From assembly GCA_009377445.1 (NCBI GenBank), contig WHUA01000009.1, positions 114,198-178,197 of the forward strand: 64,000 nt of DNA, given 5' to 3'. The notes beneath the pieces are model-generated. The model worked only from the letters and a program-made list of their open reading frames with translations. It had not been told where the DNA came from and did not search any database. The position numbers and the translations under genes were made by a program. Position 1 is the stretch's first letter; each line of letters begins with the position of its first letter. This DNA is from Alphaproteobacteria bacterium. Its GTDB lineage: Bacteria > Pseudomonadota > Alphaproteobacteria > UBA8366. Below are positions 44,506 to 52,760 of the stretch, piece by piece.

Positions 44506-45303
44506 ATGTATGACTTTTCCTACCATCGGGCCGGCTCGGTCGCCGACGCATCCTCGAAGCTCAAGGCGGCGGAGGACGGCAAGCTGGTGGCCGGCGGCAT
44601 GACGCTGATCCCGACGCTGAAGCAGCGCCTGGCCCAGCCGTCCGACCTGATCGACCTGGGCGGTATCAACGATCTCGCCGGCATCAAGGCCGACGGATCG
44701 GGCGTCACCATCGGCGCGATGACGACGCATGGCGCGGTCGCCACATCTAAGGACGTCAAGAGCGCGATCCCCGCGCTGGCGCATCTGGCCGGCGAGATCG
44801 GCGACCCGCAGGTCCGCCACCGCGGCACGATCGGCGGCTCGATCGCCAACAACGATCCGGCGGCGGACTACCCGGCGGCCTGCATCGGCCTCGGGGCGAC
44901 GATCGTCACCTCGAAGCGCGAGATCGCCGCCGACGAATTCTTCAAGGGACTGTTCGAAACGGCGCTGGCGGATGACGAGATCGTAACAGCCGTCCGCTTC
45001 CCGAAGCCGAAGCGCGCCGCCTACATGAAATTCCCGAATCCGGCGTCCCGCTACGCCCTGGTCGGCGTGTTCGTCGCCGAAACGGGCAACGGCATGCGCG
45101 TCGCGGTGACCGGCGCGGGCCAGAACGGCGTTTTCCGGGTCAAGGCGATGGAGGACGCGCTCGGCAAGAGCTTCGCTGCGGACGCCGTCGCGAATATCTC
45201 CGTCCCCGACGGCGACCTGAACAGCGACATTCATGCCAGCGCCGAGTACCGCGCCCATCTGATCACGGTGATGGCGAAACGGGCGGTCGCAGCGGCGGAA
45301 TGA
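44506..45303 (+). CDS. coxM: CoxM-like FAD-binding medium subunit
   Basis: A 265-residue FAD subunit that takes electrons from CoxS to the external acceptor. FAD-binding motifs are [15 protein letters not shown] (about 31-45) and [18 protein letters not shown] (about 108-125). The C-terminal CO_deh_flav_C domain follows. It lies 12 bases after coxL, with GGGAGA upstream of its ATG. Confidence 0.94.
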   Translation: MYDFSYHRAGSVADASSKLKAAEDGKLVAGGMTLIPTLKQRLAQPSDLIDLGGINDLAGIKADGSGVTIGAMTTHGAVATSKDVKSAIPALAHLAGEIGDPQVRHRGTIGGSIANNDPAADYPAACIGLGATIVTSKREIAADEFFKGLFETALADDEIVTAVRFPKPKRAAYMKFPNPASRYALVGVFVAETGNGMRVAVTGAGQNGVFRVKAMEDALGKSFAADAVANISVPDGDLNSDIHASAEYRAHLITVMAKRAVAAAE

Positions 45304-45329
45304 GCCCAGCGGCCAGGTGTAACGCCGGC

Positions 45330-45356
45330 GGGCCGGGGCATCTTGAGCCTCGGCCC
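45330..45356 (+). terminator. Hairpin after coxM
   Basis: GGGCCGGGGC (45330-45339) pairs with GCCTCGGCCC (45347-45356), ten pairs with one G-U, around a seven-base loop. GTCTGGTGTTT follows. It could end the coxGSLM transcript before ydbH. Confidence 0.5.
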
Positions 45357-45376
45357 GTCTGGTGTTTGGATGAAGC

Positions 45377-48300
45377 ATGACCGAAGGCCGCGCGGATAGG
45401 CCTCTGCCTGCTTCCCGTTCCCGTTGGATGCGGCGCCTCGGCGTTGCCGGTGTCGTCCTGGCGCTTGCCGTCGTGCTGCTTGCCGCCGGCGCGGCGGCCG
45501 CCTGGCATTACCGCACCGGCCTCGCGGCGTGGGCCATCGCCGCCTACCTCGAGGGCGACGAGGGCGCCGAGGTCACGCTGGACGTGGTCGCGGTCGAGCG
45601 GGACCACCTGCTCATCCGCAACATCCGCCGCCGGTCTTCCGAAGACAGCGCGCAGGAGACGACGATCCGGTCGCTGCGCGCCGACTACAGCTTCGACGAT
45701 TTTTTCAACGGCACGCTGACGGCGCTGTCCGTGACGGATCTCCGGGTCCAAGGGGCGGCGCTGCCGGTGGAAACCGGGCTCATCCAGGGAAGCGGGCGGT
45801 TCGGCCTGCGCCTTTTCGGGCTGGACCGGTTCACCGGCGGCTTCGACCTCGTCCGCATGCGGATCGGCCCGCAACGCTTCGATCCGAGCCGCGTCGACAT
45901 CGACCTGCAAGACGGCAGCCTGCATGTCGACACCGCCTTCACCTCGCCCGACGGCTACGTCACCGTGCTCGGCAGCGGACCGCTCGACAAGCCCGGCTCG
46001 GCGTTTCGCCTGACGCTCTCCGGCCGGCTCAACGCGGCGCTGCTGGCGGCGCCGGCCGCCGGCGCGGTGGACGCCGCCGGACACATCGCCTTCTCCGTCT
46101 CGGCGCAGATCAGCGACCCGCTGTCTTTCCTCGACAAGCCCAGCGATGGAACCATCGGCCTGCCCGAGGCGCTTACCCTCGACGGCGACTTTCGCCTCGC
46201 GCTCGACAGGCTCCGCATAAACGGATTCGCCGTCCCGACGGCGGAGCCGGACCGCCTGAAGCTTCACGTGGAAAGCAAGAGCGCGGGCCGCAGCCGCGCA
46301 GGCGGCAAGTTCGCCATCGGCCTGGAGGCCGCGAAGCGCGATACCGCGGCCTTCGGCTTCGCCGACGCCGAAGCCAAGCTCGCGGGGCGCTTTGCCCTCG
46401 ACGGCGACGTGCTCGCGCTCGAGCTCGACGACGGGCCGCTGGCCCGGTTTCGGGAGCTGCGCCTTTCGGAGGGCCTGCCGGTTCCCGGCGACATCGCGCT
46501 GCAACTTCTCGGCGGCGCCAACGCCGTGACCGCCGACCTGGCGAAGCGAACGGCACGGCACGCCCTGGTAAGCCGTCTTTCCTGGAAGTCCGGCGAGCTG
46601 TCGCTGGAAACGCAGGGCCATCTCACCGACCCGGACGATCCGACGGTCTTCACGCTGCGCGGCGCCTACGATGCGACGCCGCTGTTCGCGATCAGCCGGG
46701 CGACGAAATCCGTGACCGGCAACGCCAACCTGTTTCTCGCGGGCCGCATCAGCCAGCCGCTGCTCCTGCTCGAGCCCGCGGCGGCGCCCGACCAGATCTG
46801 GCCCGGCGACGTCAGGCTGGACGGCGCGGTGAAGCTCGACACGGTGGGCCTGCGGATCCCCGGATCGGCCGCCGATCCGGCCGCAAAGGACAGCCTGGAG
46901 ATCATCCTCAAAGGGTATAGTGGCAGCAGCGGCCACCAGAGCGGGCGCATCGCCGTGAACGCGGTGACCGACCCGCGGCGATACGGCGGCACGAAGGTCG
47001 ACCAGGTGAAGCTGGCCCTGGAAGGCCGGCTGAGCGTCGGGACGCGCGGCTACCAGTTCCTTCCCGGCATCGAGAGCGTGCTCAACATCAAGTCGCTCCG
47101 CAACGACGCCGGAGTCGTCGTCCCCAACGGCGTGAATTTCCAGCTTACGGGCAGCGAAAACCAGATCACGATGGCGCCCGACCTGACCGATGTCTATCAC
47201 GACCTGACCTTCGCGCACCTCGAGGCCGACGGCTACGTGCTGTCCGGCAAGAACCAGCGCCGGCCGTTCCTCGTCACGGTGCCCAAGATCACCAGCCGCC
47301 GGGGCGACGACGGCAAGCTGACGATGTTCCTCACCGACGGCTCCTTCGAGCTGTCGGCGGACGAGGTCACGGGTCGCGCCGTCAACGCCTCGCTCGAAGA
47401 GACCGCGGACGCCGTCGGCCTCCGCCTCGAGATCGGCGAGATCCGCCACGGAGCGCGGCCGCCCTACACCACCCCGCTGGCGGTCAATGGAACCGGCACG
47501 ATCAAGGGCGACCTGCTGGAGGCGACGCTGAGCGCCCGCCAGCGCTCCGGCCCGCTCAAGGTGGATGGCGTCTTGAAGCACAATCTGAAGACGGAAGCGG
47601 GCCGGCTGGATTTTACCGTGCCGCGCATCGCTTTCGGCGACAAGAAGGCCACGCTCGACGATATCGTCCCGCTGACCTCGGGATGGTTCACCTCGGCGCA
47701 GGGGGCGGTCGCCGCGAATGGCCACATGCTGTGGGACAAGGACCTCCGCTCGGGCGAGATGGCGGTCCAGATCGACAAGCTGGACCTCGCGACCGGCGAC
47801 GTGCGTTTCGCCGATCTGACGGGCACCGTCAATTTCATCGAGCTCATGCCGCTGGCGATGCCGCCGCGCCAGCGCCTCCGCGGCACGATCGCATCCGGCG
47901 AGCTCGGTCCCTGGCCGATGCAAGTCGAGTTTCAGCTTCGCGACGACGGCAAGATCGAGATCCAGGACATGGACGTCTCCATGGCCGGCGGCGTACTGCG
48001 CACGCGCGCACTCATCGACCTGGGGGAGCAGCCGTCGACGGACGGCTCGATCCAGGTCCGCTCGATGGACCTGCGCGAGGTGCTGGCGTTGATCGGCGTC
48101 GAAGGGCTGAATGGGACGGGCCGCATAACTGGCACGGTTCCGATCCATGTCCGGGACGGGCAGGTGACGGTGGCCGACGGCCTGCTCAAGGCGGAAGGGC
48201 CCGGCGTGCTCCGCTACAGCGGCACCGCCCTGCAGGAACAGCTCTCGGCCCGGTCCGATACCGTCGGCACCGTCGCGCAGATGCTTTCGGATTTCCAGTA

Positions 48301-48520
48301 CACGAAGCTCAGCATCGAGCTGAACAAGGCGGCCGAGGGCAAGGGCGTCATCCTCCTGCGCATGGACGGCGCGAACCCGAAGGCCTTGGACGGGCACCCC
48401 TTCGCGTTCAACATCAGCATCGAGAGCGATTTCAACAAGCTCGGCAAGATCGCCCAGGGCGGGCTGAAGGCGGTGACGGACGTCATCCGCCAGACGGACC
48501 GGCCGTCGAACCGCGAATGA
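45377..48520 (+). CDS. ydbH: YdbH-family AsmA-like intermembrane lipid transport protein
   Basis: A 1047-residue protein with one N-terminal membrane helix (about 22-45) and a long beta-rich periplasmic body. In E. coli, YdbH is one of the AsmA-like bridge proteins (with TamB and YhdP) that carry phospholipids to the outer membrane and works with YnbE. The C-terminal YdbH domain is clear: GTVPIHVRDGQVTVADGLLKAEGPG (two parts: GTVPIHVRDGQVTV and LKAEGPGVLRYSG), then LSDFQYTKLSIELNK and LDGHPFAFNISIE. The order ydbH-ynbE-ydbL matches E. coli. It lies between coxM and coxD and is probably unrelated to them. Confidence 0.88.
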   Translation: MTEGRADRPLPASRSRWMRRLGVAGVVLALAVVLLAAGAAAAWHYRTGLAAWAIAAYLEGDEGAEVTLDVVAVERDHLLIRNIRRRSSEDSAQETTIRSLRADYSFDDFFNGTLTALSVTDLRVQGAALPVETGLIQGSGRFGLRLFGLDRFTGGFDLVRMRIGPQRFDPSRVDIDLQDGSLHVDTAFTSPDGYVTVLGSGPLDKPGSAFRLTLSGRLNAALLAAPAAGAVDAAGHIAFSVSAQISDPLSFLDKPSDGTIGLPEALTLDGDFRLALDRLRINGFAVPTAEPDRLKLHVESKSAGRSRAGGKFAIGLEAAKRDTAAFGFADAEAKLAGRFALDGDVLALELDDGPLARFRELRLSEGLPVPGDIALQLLGGANAVTADLAKRTARHALVSRLSWKSGELSLETQGHLTDPDDPTVFTLRGAYDATPLFAISRATKSVTGNANLFLAGRISQPLLLLEPAAAPDQIWPGDVRLDGAVKLDTVGLRIPGSAADPAAKDSLEIILKGYSGSSGHQSGRIAVNAVTDPRRYGGTKVDQVKLALEGRLSVGTRGYQFLPGIESVLNIKSLRNDAGVVVPNGVNFQLTGSENQITMAPDLTDVYHDLTFAHLEADGYVLSGKNQRRPFLVTVPKITSRRGDDGKLTMFLTDGSFELSADEVTGRAVNASLEETADAVGLRLEIGEIRHGARPPYTTPLAVNGTGTIKGDLLEATLSARQRSGPLKVDGVLKHNLKTEAGRLDFTVPRIAFGDKKATLDDIVPLTSGWFTSAQGAVAANGHMLWDKDLRSGEMAVQIDKLDLATGDVRFADLTGTVNFIELMPLAMPPRQRLRGTIASGELGPWPMQVEFQLRDDGKIEIQDMDVSMAGGVLRTRALIDLGEQPSTDGSIQVRSMDLREVLALIGVEGLNGTGRITGTVPIHVRDGQVTVADGLLKAEGPGVLRYSGTALQEQLSARSDTVGTVAQMLSDFQYTKLSIELNKAAEGKGVILLRMDGANPKALDGHPFAFNISIESDFNKLGKIAQGGLKAVTDVIRQTDRPSNRE

Positions 48521-48648
48521 GCGCCGGCGCGCCCAGTCTTTGAGCCGGGTCTTTGATATGGCGCAAGCGATAAGCCGCCGGTATGCTGCGGGCGGCCTAG
48601 CCCGGCATGTGCCGGGCCGGCCGCACAGACGAGCGAGACCTTGGCGAC

Positions 48649-48831
48649 ATGAAGCACATGGTTCTGGCACTGACGCTCCTGCTCGGGCTCCTGGGCTGCA
48701 CGCCGAAGGTGGCGGTGGAGGCGCCGAAGGAGCCGATCACCGTCAACCTCAATATCAAGCTGGATGCGGACGTACGGCTTCGCGTCGAGGAACAGGCAAA
48801 GACAGATGTCGCAAAAGAGCCGATTTTCTGA
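48649..48831 (+). CDS. ynbE: YnbE-like outer-membrane lipoprotein
   Basis: A 60-residue lipoprotein: MKHMVLALTLLLGLLGC gives a signal peptide and lipobox (LLGC, C17). The mature part contains PKEPITVNLNIKLDADVRLR, the YnbE family sequence, which can extend the beta-groove of YdbH by strand pairing. I start at ATG 48649. It overlaps ydbL by 26 bases. Confidence 0.9.
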   Translation: MKHMVLALTLLLGLLGCTPKVAVEAPKEPITVNLNIKLDADVRLRVEEQAKTDVAKEPIF

Positions 48832-49174
48832 CCGACTGACGCTGCTGGCCTGCGTGACGGCGCTGGCTGCATTGCTGCTGGGCGCGCCGGGCGCCGCGGC
48901 GCAGGGCAAGCCGCTCGACGCGCCGCGCGCCGCGGGCGTCGTCGGCGAGCGCTACGACGGCTATGCCGTGCTGCGCGACGCCAATGCGCCGCAGGAGATC
49001 AAGGACCTGGTCGTCAGGGTTAACGAACGGCGCAAATCCTACTATGCCAAGCGCGCCGCCGAGGACAAGGCTCCGGTGGCGGCGGTCGGCAAGATCTACG
49101 CGCAGCAGATCATCAATCGCGCGCCCGCCGGCACCTACTTCCTGGACGAATCGGGCAAGTGGACGCGGCGGTGA
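48806..49174 (+). CDS. ydbL: YdbL-family (DUF1318) periplasmic protein
   Basis: A 122-residue secreted protein starting at ATG 48806. A signal peptide ends near GAAAQ, followed by the DUF1318 pattern VGERYDGYAVLRD, VNERRKSYYAKRA, VGKIYAQQIINRAPAGTYF. In E. coli, YdbL is proposed to keep YdbH and YnbE in a correct assembly. Its overlap with ynbE shows a single operon. Confidence 0.9.
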   Translation: MSQKSRFSDRLTLLACVTALAALLLGAPGAAAQGKPLDAPRAAGVVGERYDGYAVLRDANAPQEIKDLVVRVNERRKSYYAKRAAEDKAPVAAVGKIYAQQIINRAPAGTYFLDESGKWTRR

Positions 49175-49181
49175 GAAGGTC

Positions 49182-49339
49182 CGTGGATGCGCGGGTCAAG
49201 CCCGAGCATGACGATTAGTGTTACATATTAAATACTTACGTCATGCCCCGACTTGATCGGGGCATCCACGAGAACGCCGCTACCGCGACGCTGGCGATGA
49301 CACAGACCGCTCATGCTTCGACAAGCTCAGCATGAGGGC
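49182..49339. repeat. Composite repeat: GTCATGCC-type inverted pair plus half of the CTTCGAC-type repeat
   Basis: An arm at 49182-49212 (GTGGATGCGCGGGTCAAGC...GCATGACG) faces its imperfect complement at 49239-49271 (CGTCATGCCCCGACTTGATC...CATCCACG) across about 26 AT-rich bases. Each arm is itself palindromic. At 49313-49339 follows GCTTCGACAAGCTCAGCATG, half of the repeat at 3710 and 58028. It fills the gap between ydbL and the MoxR gene. Confidence 0.75.
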
Positions 49340-49382
49340 TATATTTGGTGAACCAATCCGTTAGACCTCATTCCGAGCCCCC

Positions 49383-50309
49383 ATGACCCAGCCGCTCCCC
49401 GATTCCGTCGACGCCACGCTCGCCCTTCTCGGGAACGGCGCGTATGTGGCGGACCGCAGCCTCGCGACCGCGCTCTATCTCGCGCTCAAGCTCGGCCGGC
49501 CGCTGTTCCTCGAGGGCGAGGCCGGGGTCGGCAAGACGGAGATCGCGCGCGTGCTGGCGGCGACGCTGAAGCGGCCACTGATCCGCCTGCAATGCTACGA
49601 AGGGCTCGACGTCTCGGCGGCGGTCTATGAATGGAACTACGCCCGCCAGATGGTCGAGATCCGGCTGTCCGAAGCCATGGGCGACCGCGACCGGGATACG
49701 CTCGAAAGCGACATCTTCGCCGACCGCTTCCTGATCCGCCGCCCGCTGCTGCAGGCGCTGGAGAAGAGCCCGGACGGGCCGCCGGTGCTGCTGATCGACG
49801 AGCTCGACCGCACCGACGAGCCGTTCGAGGCCTTCCTGCTGGAAATCCTGGCCGATTTCCAGATCACCATCCCCGAGATCGGTACCATCAAGGCGGAAGA
49901 GCCGCCCATCGTCGTCATCACGTCCAACCGCACGCGCGAGATCCACGACGCGATCAAGCGGCGCTGCTTCTACTACTGGGTCGACTATCCCGATGCCGCG
50001 CGCGAGCTGGCGATCCTCGAGATCAAGGCGCCCGAGGCGCCGGCCGCCCTGTCGGCGGAGATCGTGGGCTTCGTGCAGAAGCTGCGCGAACAGGACCTGT
50101 TCAAGCTGCCGGGCGTGGCCGAGACGATCGACTGGGCGCACGCGCTGACCCAGCTCGACTGCCTGGCGCTGGAGCCGGAGATCATAAACAACACGCTCGG
50201 CACCTTGCTGAAGTACCAGGACGACATCGCCAAGATCCAGGGCAGCGAGGCCGGCCGCATCCTGGCCGACGTGAAGGCCGAGCTGGCGATGGCGGGAGCC
50301 CGCGCATGA
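49383..50309 (+). CDS. coxD: MoxR-family AAA+ ATPase (CoxD-like)
   Basis: A 308-residue AAA+ chaperone. Walker A is GEAGVGKT (45-52) and Walker B VLLIDELDR (135-143); sensor 1 is VVITSNRTREI. In Oligotropha, CoxD is a MoxR-type ATPase that helps build the [CuSMoO2] centre. Here, next to a form II enzyme, it more likely aids general sulfuration or folding of the molybdenum cofactor. It is coupled to the VWA gene by ATGA. Confidence 0.9.
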   Translation: MTQPLPDSVDATLALLGNGAYVADRSLATALYLALKLGRPLFLEGEAGVGKTEIARVLAATLKRPLIRLQCYEGLDVSAAVYEWNYARQMVEIRLSEAMGDRDRDTLESDIFADRFLIRRPLLQALEKSPDGPPVLLIDELDRTDEPFEAFLLEILADFQITIPEIGTIKAEEPPIVVITSNRTREIHDAIKRRCFYYWVDYPDAARELAILEIKAPEAPAALSAEIVGFVQKLREQDLFKLPGVAETIDWAHALTQLDCLALEPEIINNTLGTLLKYQDDIAKIQGSEAGRILADVKAELAMAGARA

Positions 50310-51556
50310 ACGCGCTGACGGCCGGGGACCTGCCCGAAGCCGGCGGCGGGCGGCTGGCCGAGAACATCATGCATTTCGGCCGGGTGCTGCGCGCCGCCGG
50401 CCTGCCGGTCGGGCCCGGCGCGGTGATCGCCGCGGTGCGCGCGGTCGAGGCGGTCGGCGTCGCCAACCGCACCGATTTCTACTGGGCGCTGCACGCGGTC
50501 TTCGTCAACCGGCGCACCCAGCGCGAGCTGTTCGACCAGGCCTTCCACATCTTCTGGCGCAACCCGCAGATCCTCGAACGCATGATGTCGATGATGCTGC
50601 CTTCCATCGAAGCGGATTTCGGCGAGGAGAAGGAGCCGGAGAAGCAGATCTCCCCCCGCGTCGCCGAAGCCCTCGCCGCGGGCCGGCAGGAAGCCGCGCT
50701 GCGCCGCGAGCCGGAGGAGGAGGTCGAGCTCGACGCCGCGATGACGTGGAGCGCCGAAGAGCGGCTGCGCCAGAAAGATTTCGAGAAAATGACCAACGAG
50801 GAAATCGCCCTGGCGCGCCGGGCCATCGGCCGGCTGCGCCTGCCGATCCTGGAGCTGCGCACGCGGCGCTACCGCCCCGACAAGCAACACGCCCGGGCCG
50901 ACATGCGGGCGACGCTGAAGGCGGCGCTCAAGACCGGCGGCGACATCATCCCGCTCAAGTTCCGCAAGCAGCGCACGCGCCACCCGCCGCTGATCGTGCT
51001 GTGCGACATCTCCGGCTCGATGGAGCGCTATTCGCGAATGATGCTGCATTTCCTGCATGCGGTGACCAACGACCGGGACCGGGTGCACACCTTCCTGTTC
51101 GGCACGCGGCTGACCAACGTCACGCGCTACCTGCGCTACAAGGACATCGACATCGCGCTGGAGCGCATCGCCGAGACGGTGCAGGACTGGTCGGGCGGCA
51201 CGCGCATCGGCCGCTGCCTGCACGAGTTCAACAACGAGTGGTCGCGGCGCGTGCTGGGCCAGGGCGCGATGGTGCTGCTGATTACCGACGGGCTCGACCG
51301 CGACGCGGGCGTCGGGCTGGGGCGCGAGATGGACCGGCTGCACCGGTCCTGCCGCCGGCTGATCTGGCTCAACCCGCTGCTGCGCTACGACGGCTTCGAG
51401 CCCAAATCCCACGGCATCCGGGCGATCATGCCCCATGTCGACGATTTCCGGCCGGTGCACAGCCTTGAAAGCCTGATGCAATTGGCCAAGATTCTAAGCG
51501 AGCCGGGGCAGCGGCGGCACCCCGGCATGTCCAAATGGCTGGAGGCGGCGGCATGA
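50306..51556 (+). CDS. coxE: VWA-domain protein CoxE-like
   Basis: A 416-residue cytoplasmic protein and partner of the MoxR ATPase. The N-terminal helical part (NIMHFGRVLRAAGLPVGPG) leads to a C-terminal von Willebrand A domain with the metal site D234-ISGS (LIVLCDISGSMERYSRM) and LLITDGLDRD. MoxR-VWA pairs insert metals or activate enzymes. I start at ATG 50306; the longer upstream frame is an overlap with coxD. Confidence 0.92.
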   Translation: MNALTAGDLPEAGGGRLAENIMHFGRVLRAAGLPVGPGAVIAAVRAVEAVGVANRTDFYWALHAVFVNRRTQRELFDQAFHIFWRNPQILERMMSMMLPSIEADFGEEKEPEKQISPRVAEALAAGRQEAALRREPEEEVELDAAMTWSAEERLRQKDFEKMTNEEIALARRAIGRLRLPILELRTRRYRPDKQHARADMRATLKAALKTGGDIIPLKFRKQRTRHPPLIVLCDISGSMERYSRMMLHFLHAVTNDRDRVHTFLFGTRLTNVTRYLRYKDIDIALERIAETVQDWSGGTRIGRCLHEFNNEWSRRVLGQGAMVLLITDGLDRDAGVGLGREMDRLHRSCRRLIWLNPLLRYDGFEPKSHGIRAIMPHVDDFRPVHSLESLMQLAKILSEPGQRRHPGMSKWLEAAA

Positions 51557-51900
51557 GCACGGAAACGGCGACACCCACGATATCGGACGACGCGGTCCTG
51601 CGGCAGGCGGCTGCCTGGCGCGACGAGGGCCGCAAGGTGGCGATCGCCACCGTCGTCAACACCTGGGGCTCCTCCCCCCGCCCGGTCGGCAGCCAGCTCG
51701 TGGTCAACGAGAAGAGCCAGATCGTCGGCTCGGTTTCCGGCGGCTGCATCGAGGGCGCGGTGGTCGAGGAAGCGTTCAAGGTGATGAAGACGGGCGAGCC
51801 GTCGTTGCTGGAATTCGGCGTCAGCGACGAGCTGGCCTGGGAGGTCGGGCTCGCCTGCGGCGGCACCGTCGAGGTCTTCGTCGAAAGGCTGGAGCCATGA
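51553..51900 (+). CDS. XdhC/CoxI N-terminal-domain protein
   Basis: A 115-residue protein containing only the N-terminal XdhC domain: KVAIATVVNTWGSSPRPVGSQLVV and VGSVSGGCIEGAVVEEA are the family landmarks. XdhC binds the molybdenum cofactor and passes it, after sulfuration, to the apo-enzyme. The Rossmann half is encoded by the next gene. Start overlaps coxE (ATGA); end overlaps the next ATG. Confidence 0.9.
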   Translation: MSTETATPTISDDAVLRQAAAWRDEGRKVAIATVVNTWGSSPRPVGSQLVVNEKSQIVGSVSGGCIEGAVVEEAFKVMKTGEPSLLEFGVSDELAWEVGLACGGTVEVFVERLEP

Positions 51901-52607
51901 AATCCGCCCATCTCGACGCGCTGCTCGAGGCGCAAAAGACCAAGCAGCCGATCGTGCTCGTCACGCACATCAAGAGCGGCGCGCAGGCCGTCGTCACCGA
52001 CAACGCGACCGCGGGCGCGCTCAAGCTCACCCCGGCGCTGCGCTCGATGATCGACAAGGCGCGGGCCCAGGACCGCAGCATGACCGTCGAGGCCGAGGGC
52101 GAGCGCTATTTCCTGCAGGTGCAGATTCCGCCGCGCCGCCTGATCGTCGTCGGCGCGGTGCACATCGCGCAGTCGCTGGTGCCGATGGCGGCGATTGCCG
52201 GCTACGCGGTCATCGTGGTCGACCCGCGCGGCGCGTTCGCGACCGACGCGCGCTTTCCCGGCGTGACGCTGTCGACGGATTGGCCGGACGACGCCTTGAA
52301 CGCGCTCGACCCGGACCGGCGGACGGCGGTGGTCACCCTCACCCACGACCCGAAGCTGGACGACCCGGCGCTCTCGGTCGCGCTCCGCTCGGACGCCTTC
52401 TACATCGGCGCGCTCGGCAGCAAGCGGACCCACGCGCGCCGCCTCGACCGGCTCCGCGAGGCCGGCTTCACCGACAAGGATTTCGCGCGCATCCACGGGC
52501 CGATCGGACTCAACATCGGCGCGGTGTCGCCGGCGGAGATCTCGCTCTCCATCCTCGGCCAGATTACGCAGGTTCTGCACACGCCGGCCGCGGAAAAGGC
52601 GGCGTAA
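51897..52607 (+). CDS. XdhC Rossmann-domain protein (CoxF-like)
   Basis: A 236-residue protein with the C-terminal XdhC/CoxF Rossmann domain: RLIVVGAVHIAQSLVPMAAIAGY, VVDPRGAFA, TLTHDPKLDDPAL, YIGALGSKRTHARRLDRL and PIGLNIGAVSPAEISLSI. The first 75 residues form a short extra part not seen in all XdhC proteins. Together with the preceding gene it would make a two-chain XdhC chaperone. Confidence 0.9.
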   Translation: MKSAHLDALLEAQKTKQPIVLVTHIKSGAQAVVTDNATAGALKLTPALRSMIDKARAQDRSMTVEAEGERYFLQVQIPPRRLIVVGAVHIAQSLVPMAAIAGYAVIVVDPRGAFATDARFPGVTLSTDWPDDALNALDPDRRTAVVTLTHDPKLDDPALSVALRSDAFYIGALGSKRTHARRLDRLREAGFTDKDFARIHGPIGLNIGAVSPAEISLSILGQITQVLHTPAAEKAA

Positions 52608-52639
52608 AGTGACGGACGGCGAGAAACACGCATATGAAG

Positions 52640-52743
52640 TCCTCCCCCCTTGCGGGGGAGGATTTAGGTGGGGGGTCGACGGCGCCACCGTGCCGTTCCG
52701 GACAATCCCCCCACCCCGACCCTCCCCCGCAAGGGGGGAGGGA
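52640..52743. repeat. CCTCCCCC-type inverted repeat
   Basis: CCTCCCCCCTTGCGGGGGAG at 52641-52660 faces CTCCCCCGCAAGGGGGGAGG at 52722-52741, and the flanking GGTGGGGGG/CCCCCCACC pair extends it. Between lie about 30 unrelated bases. It precedes the MoeA-MocA gene; a longer frame for that gene would translate the repeat (PTPTLPRKGGG), which I take as non-coding. Confidence 0.8.
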
Positions 52744-52760
52744 GAAGTCGGACCCGCGCC

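Noticed and set aside
45263..48670. 1135-codon open frame antisense to ydbH
   Set aside because: A shadow of the GC-rich ydbH gene, with no recognisable domain; ydbH has a signal helix, family C-terminus and the right neighbours.
52668..52760. N-terminal extension of the MoeA-MocA protein (NPPTPTLPRKGGG)
   Set aside because: It translates the C-rich intergenic repeat; the conserved domain begins at the ATG at 52761.
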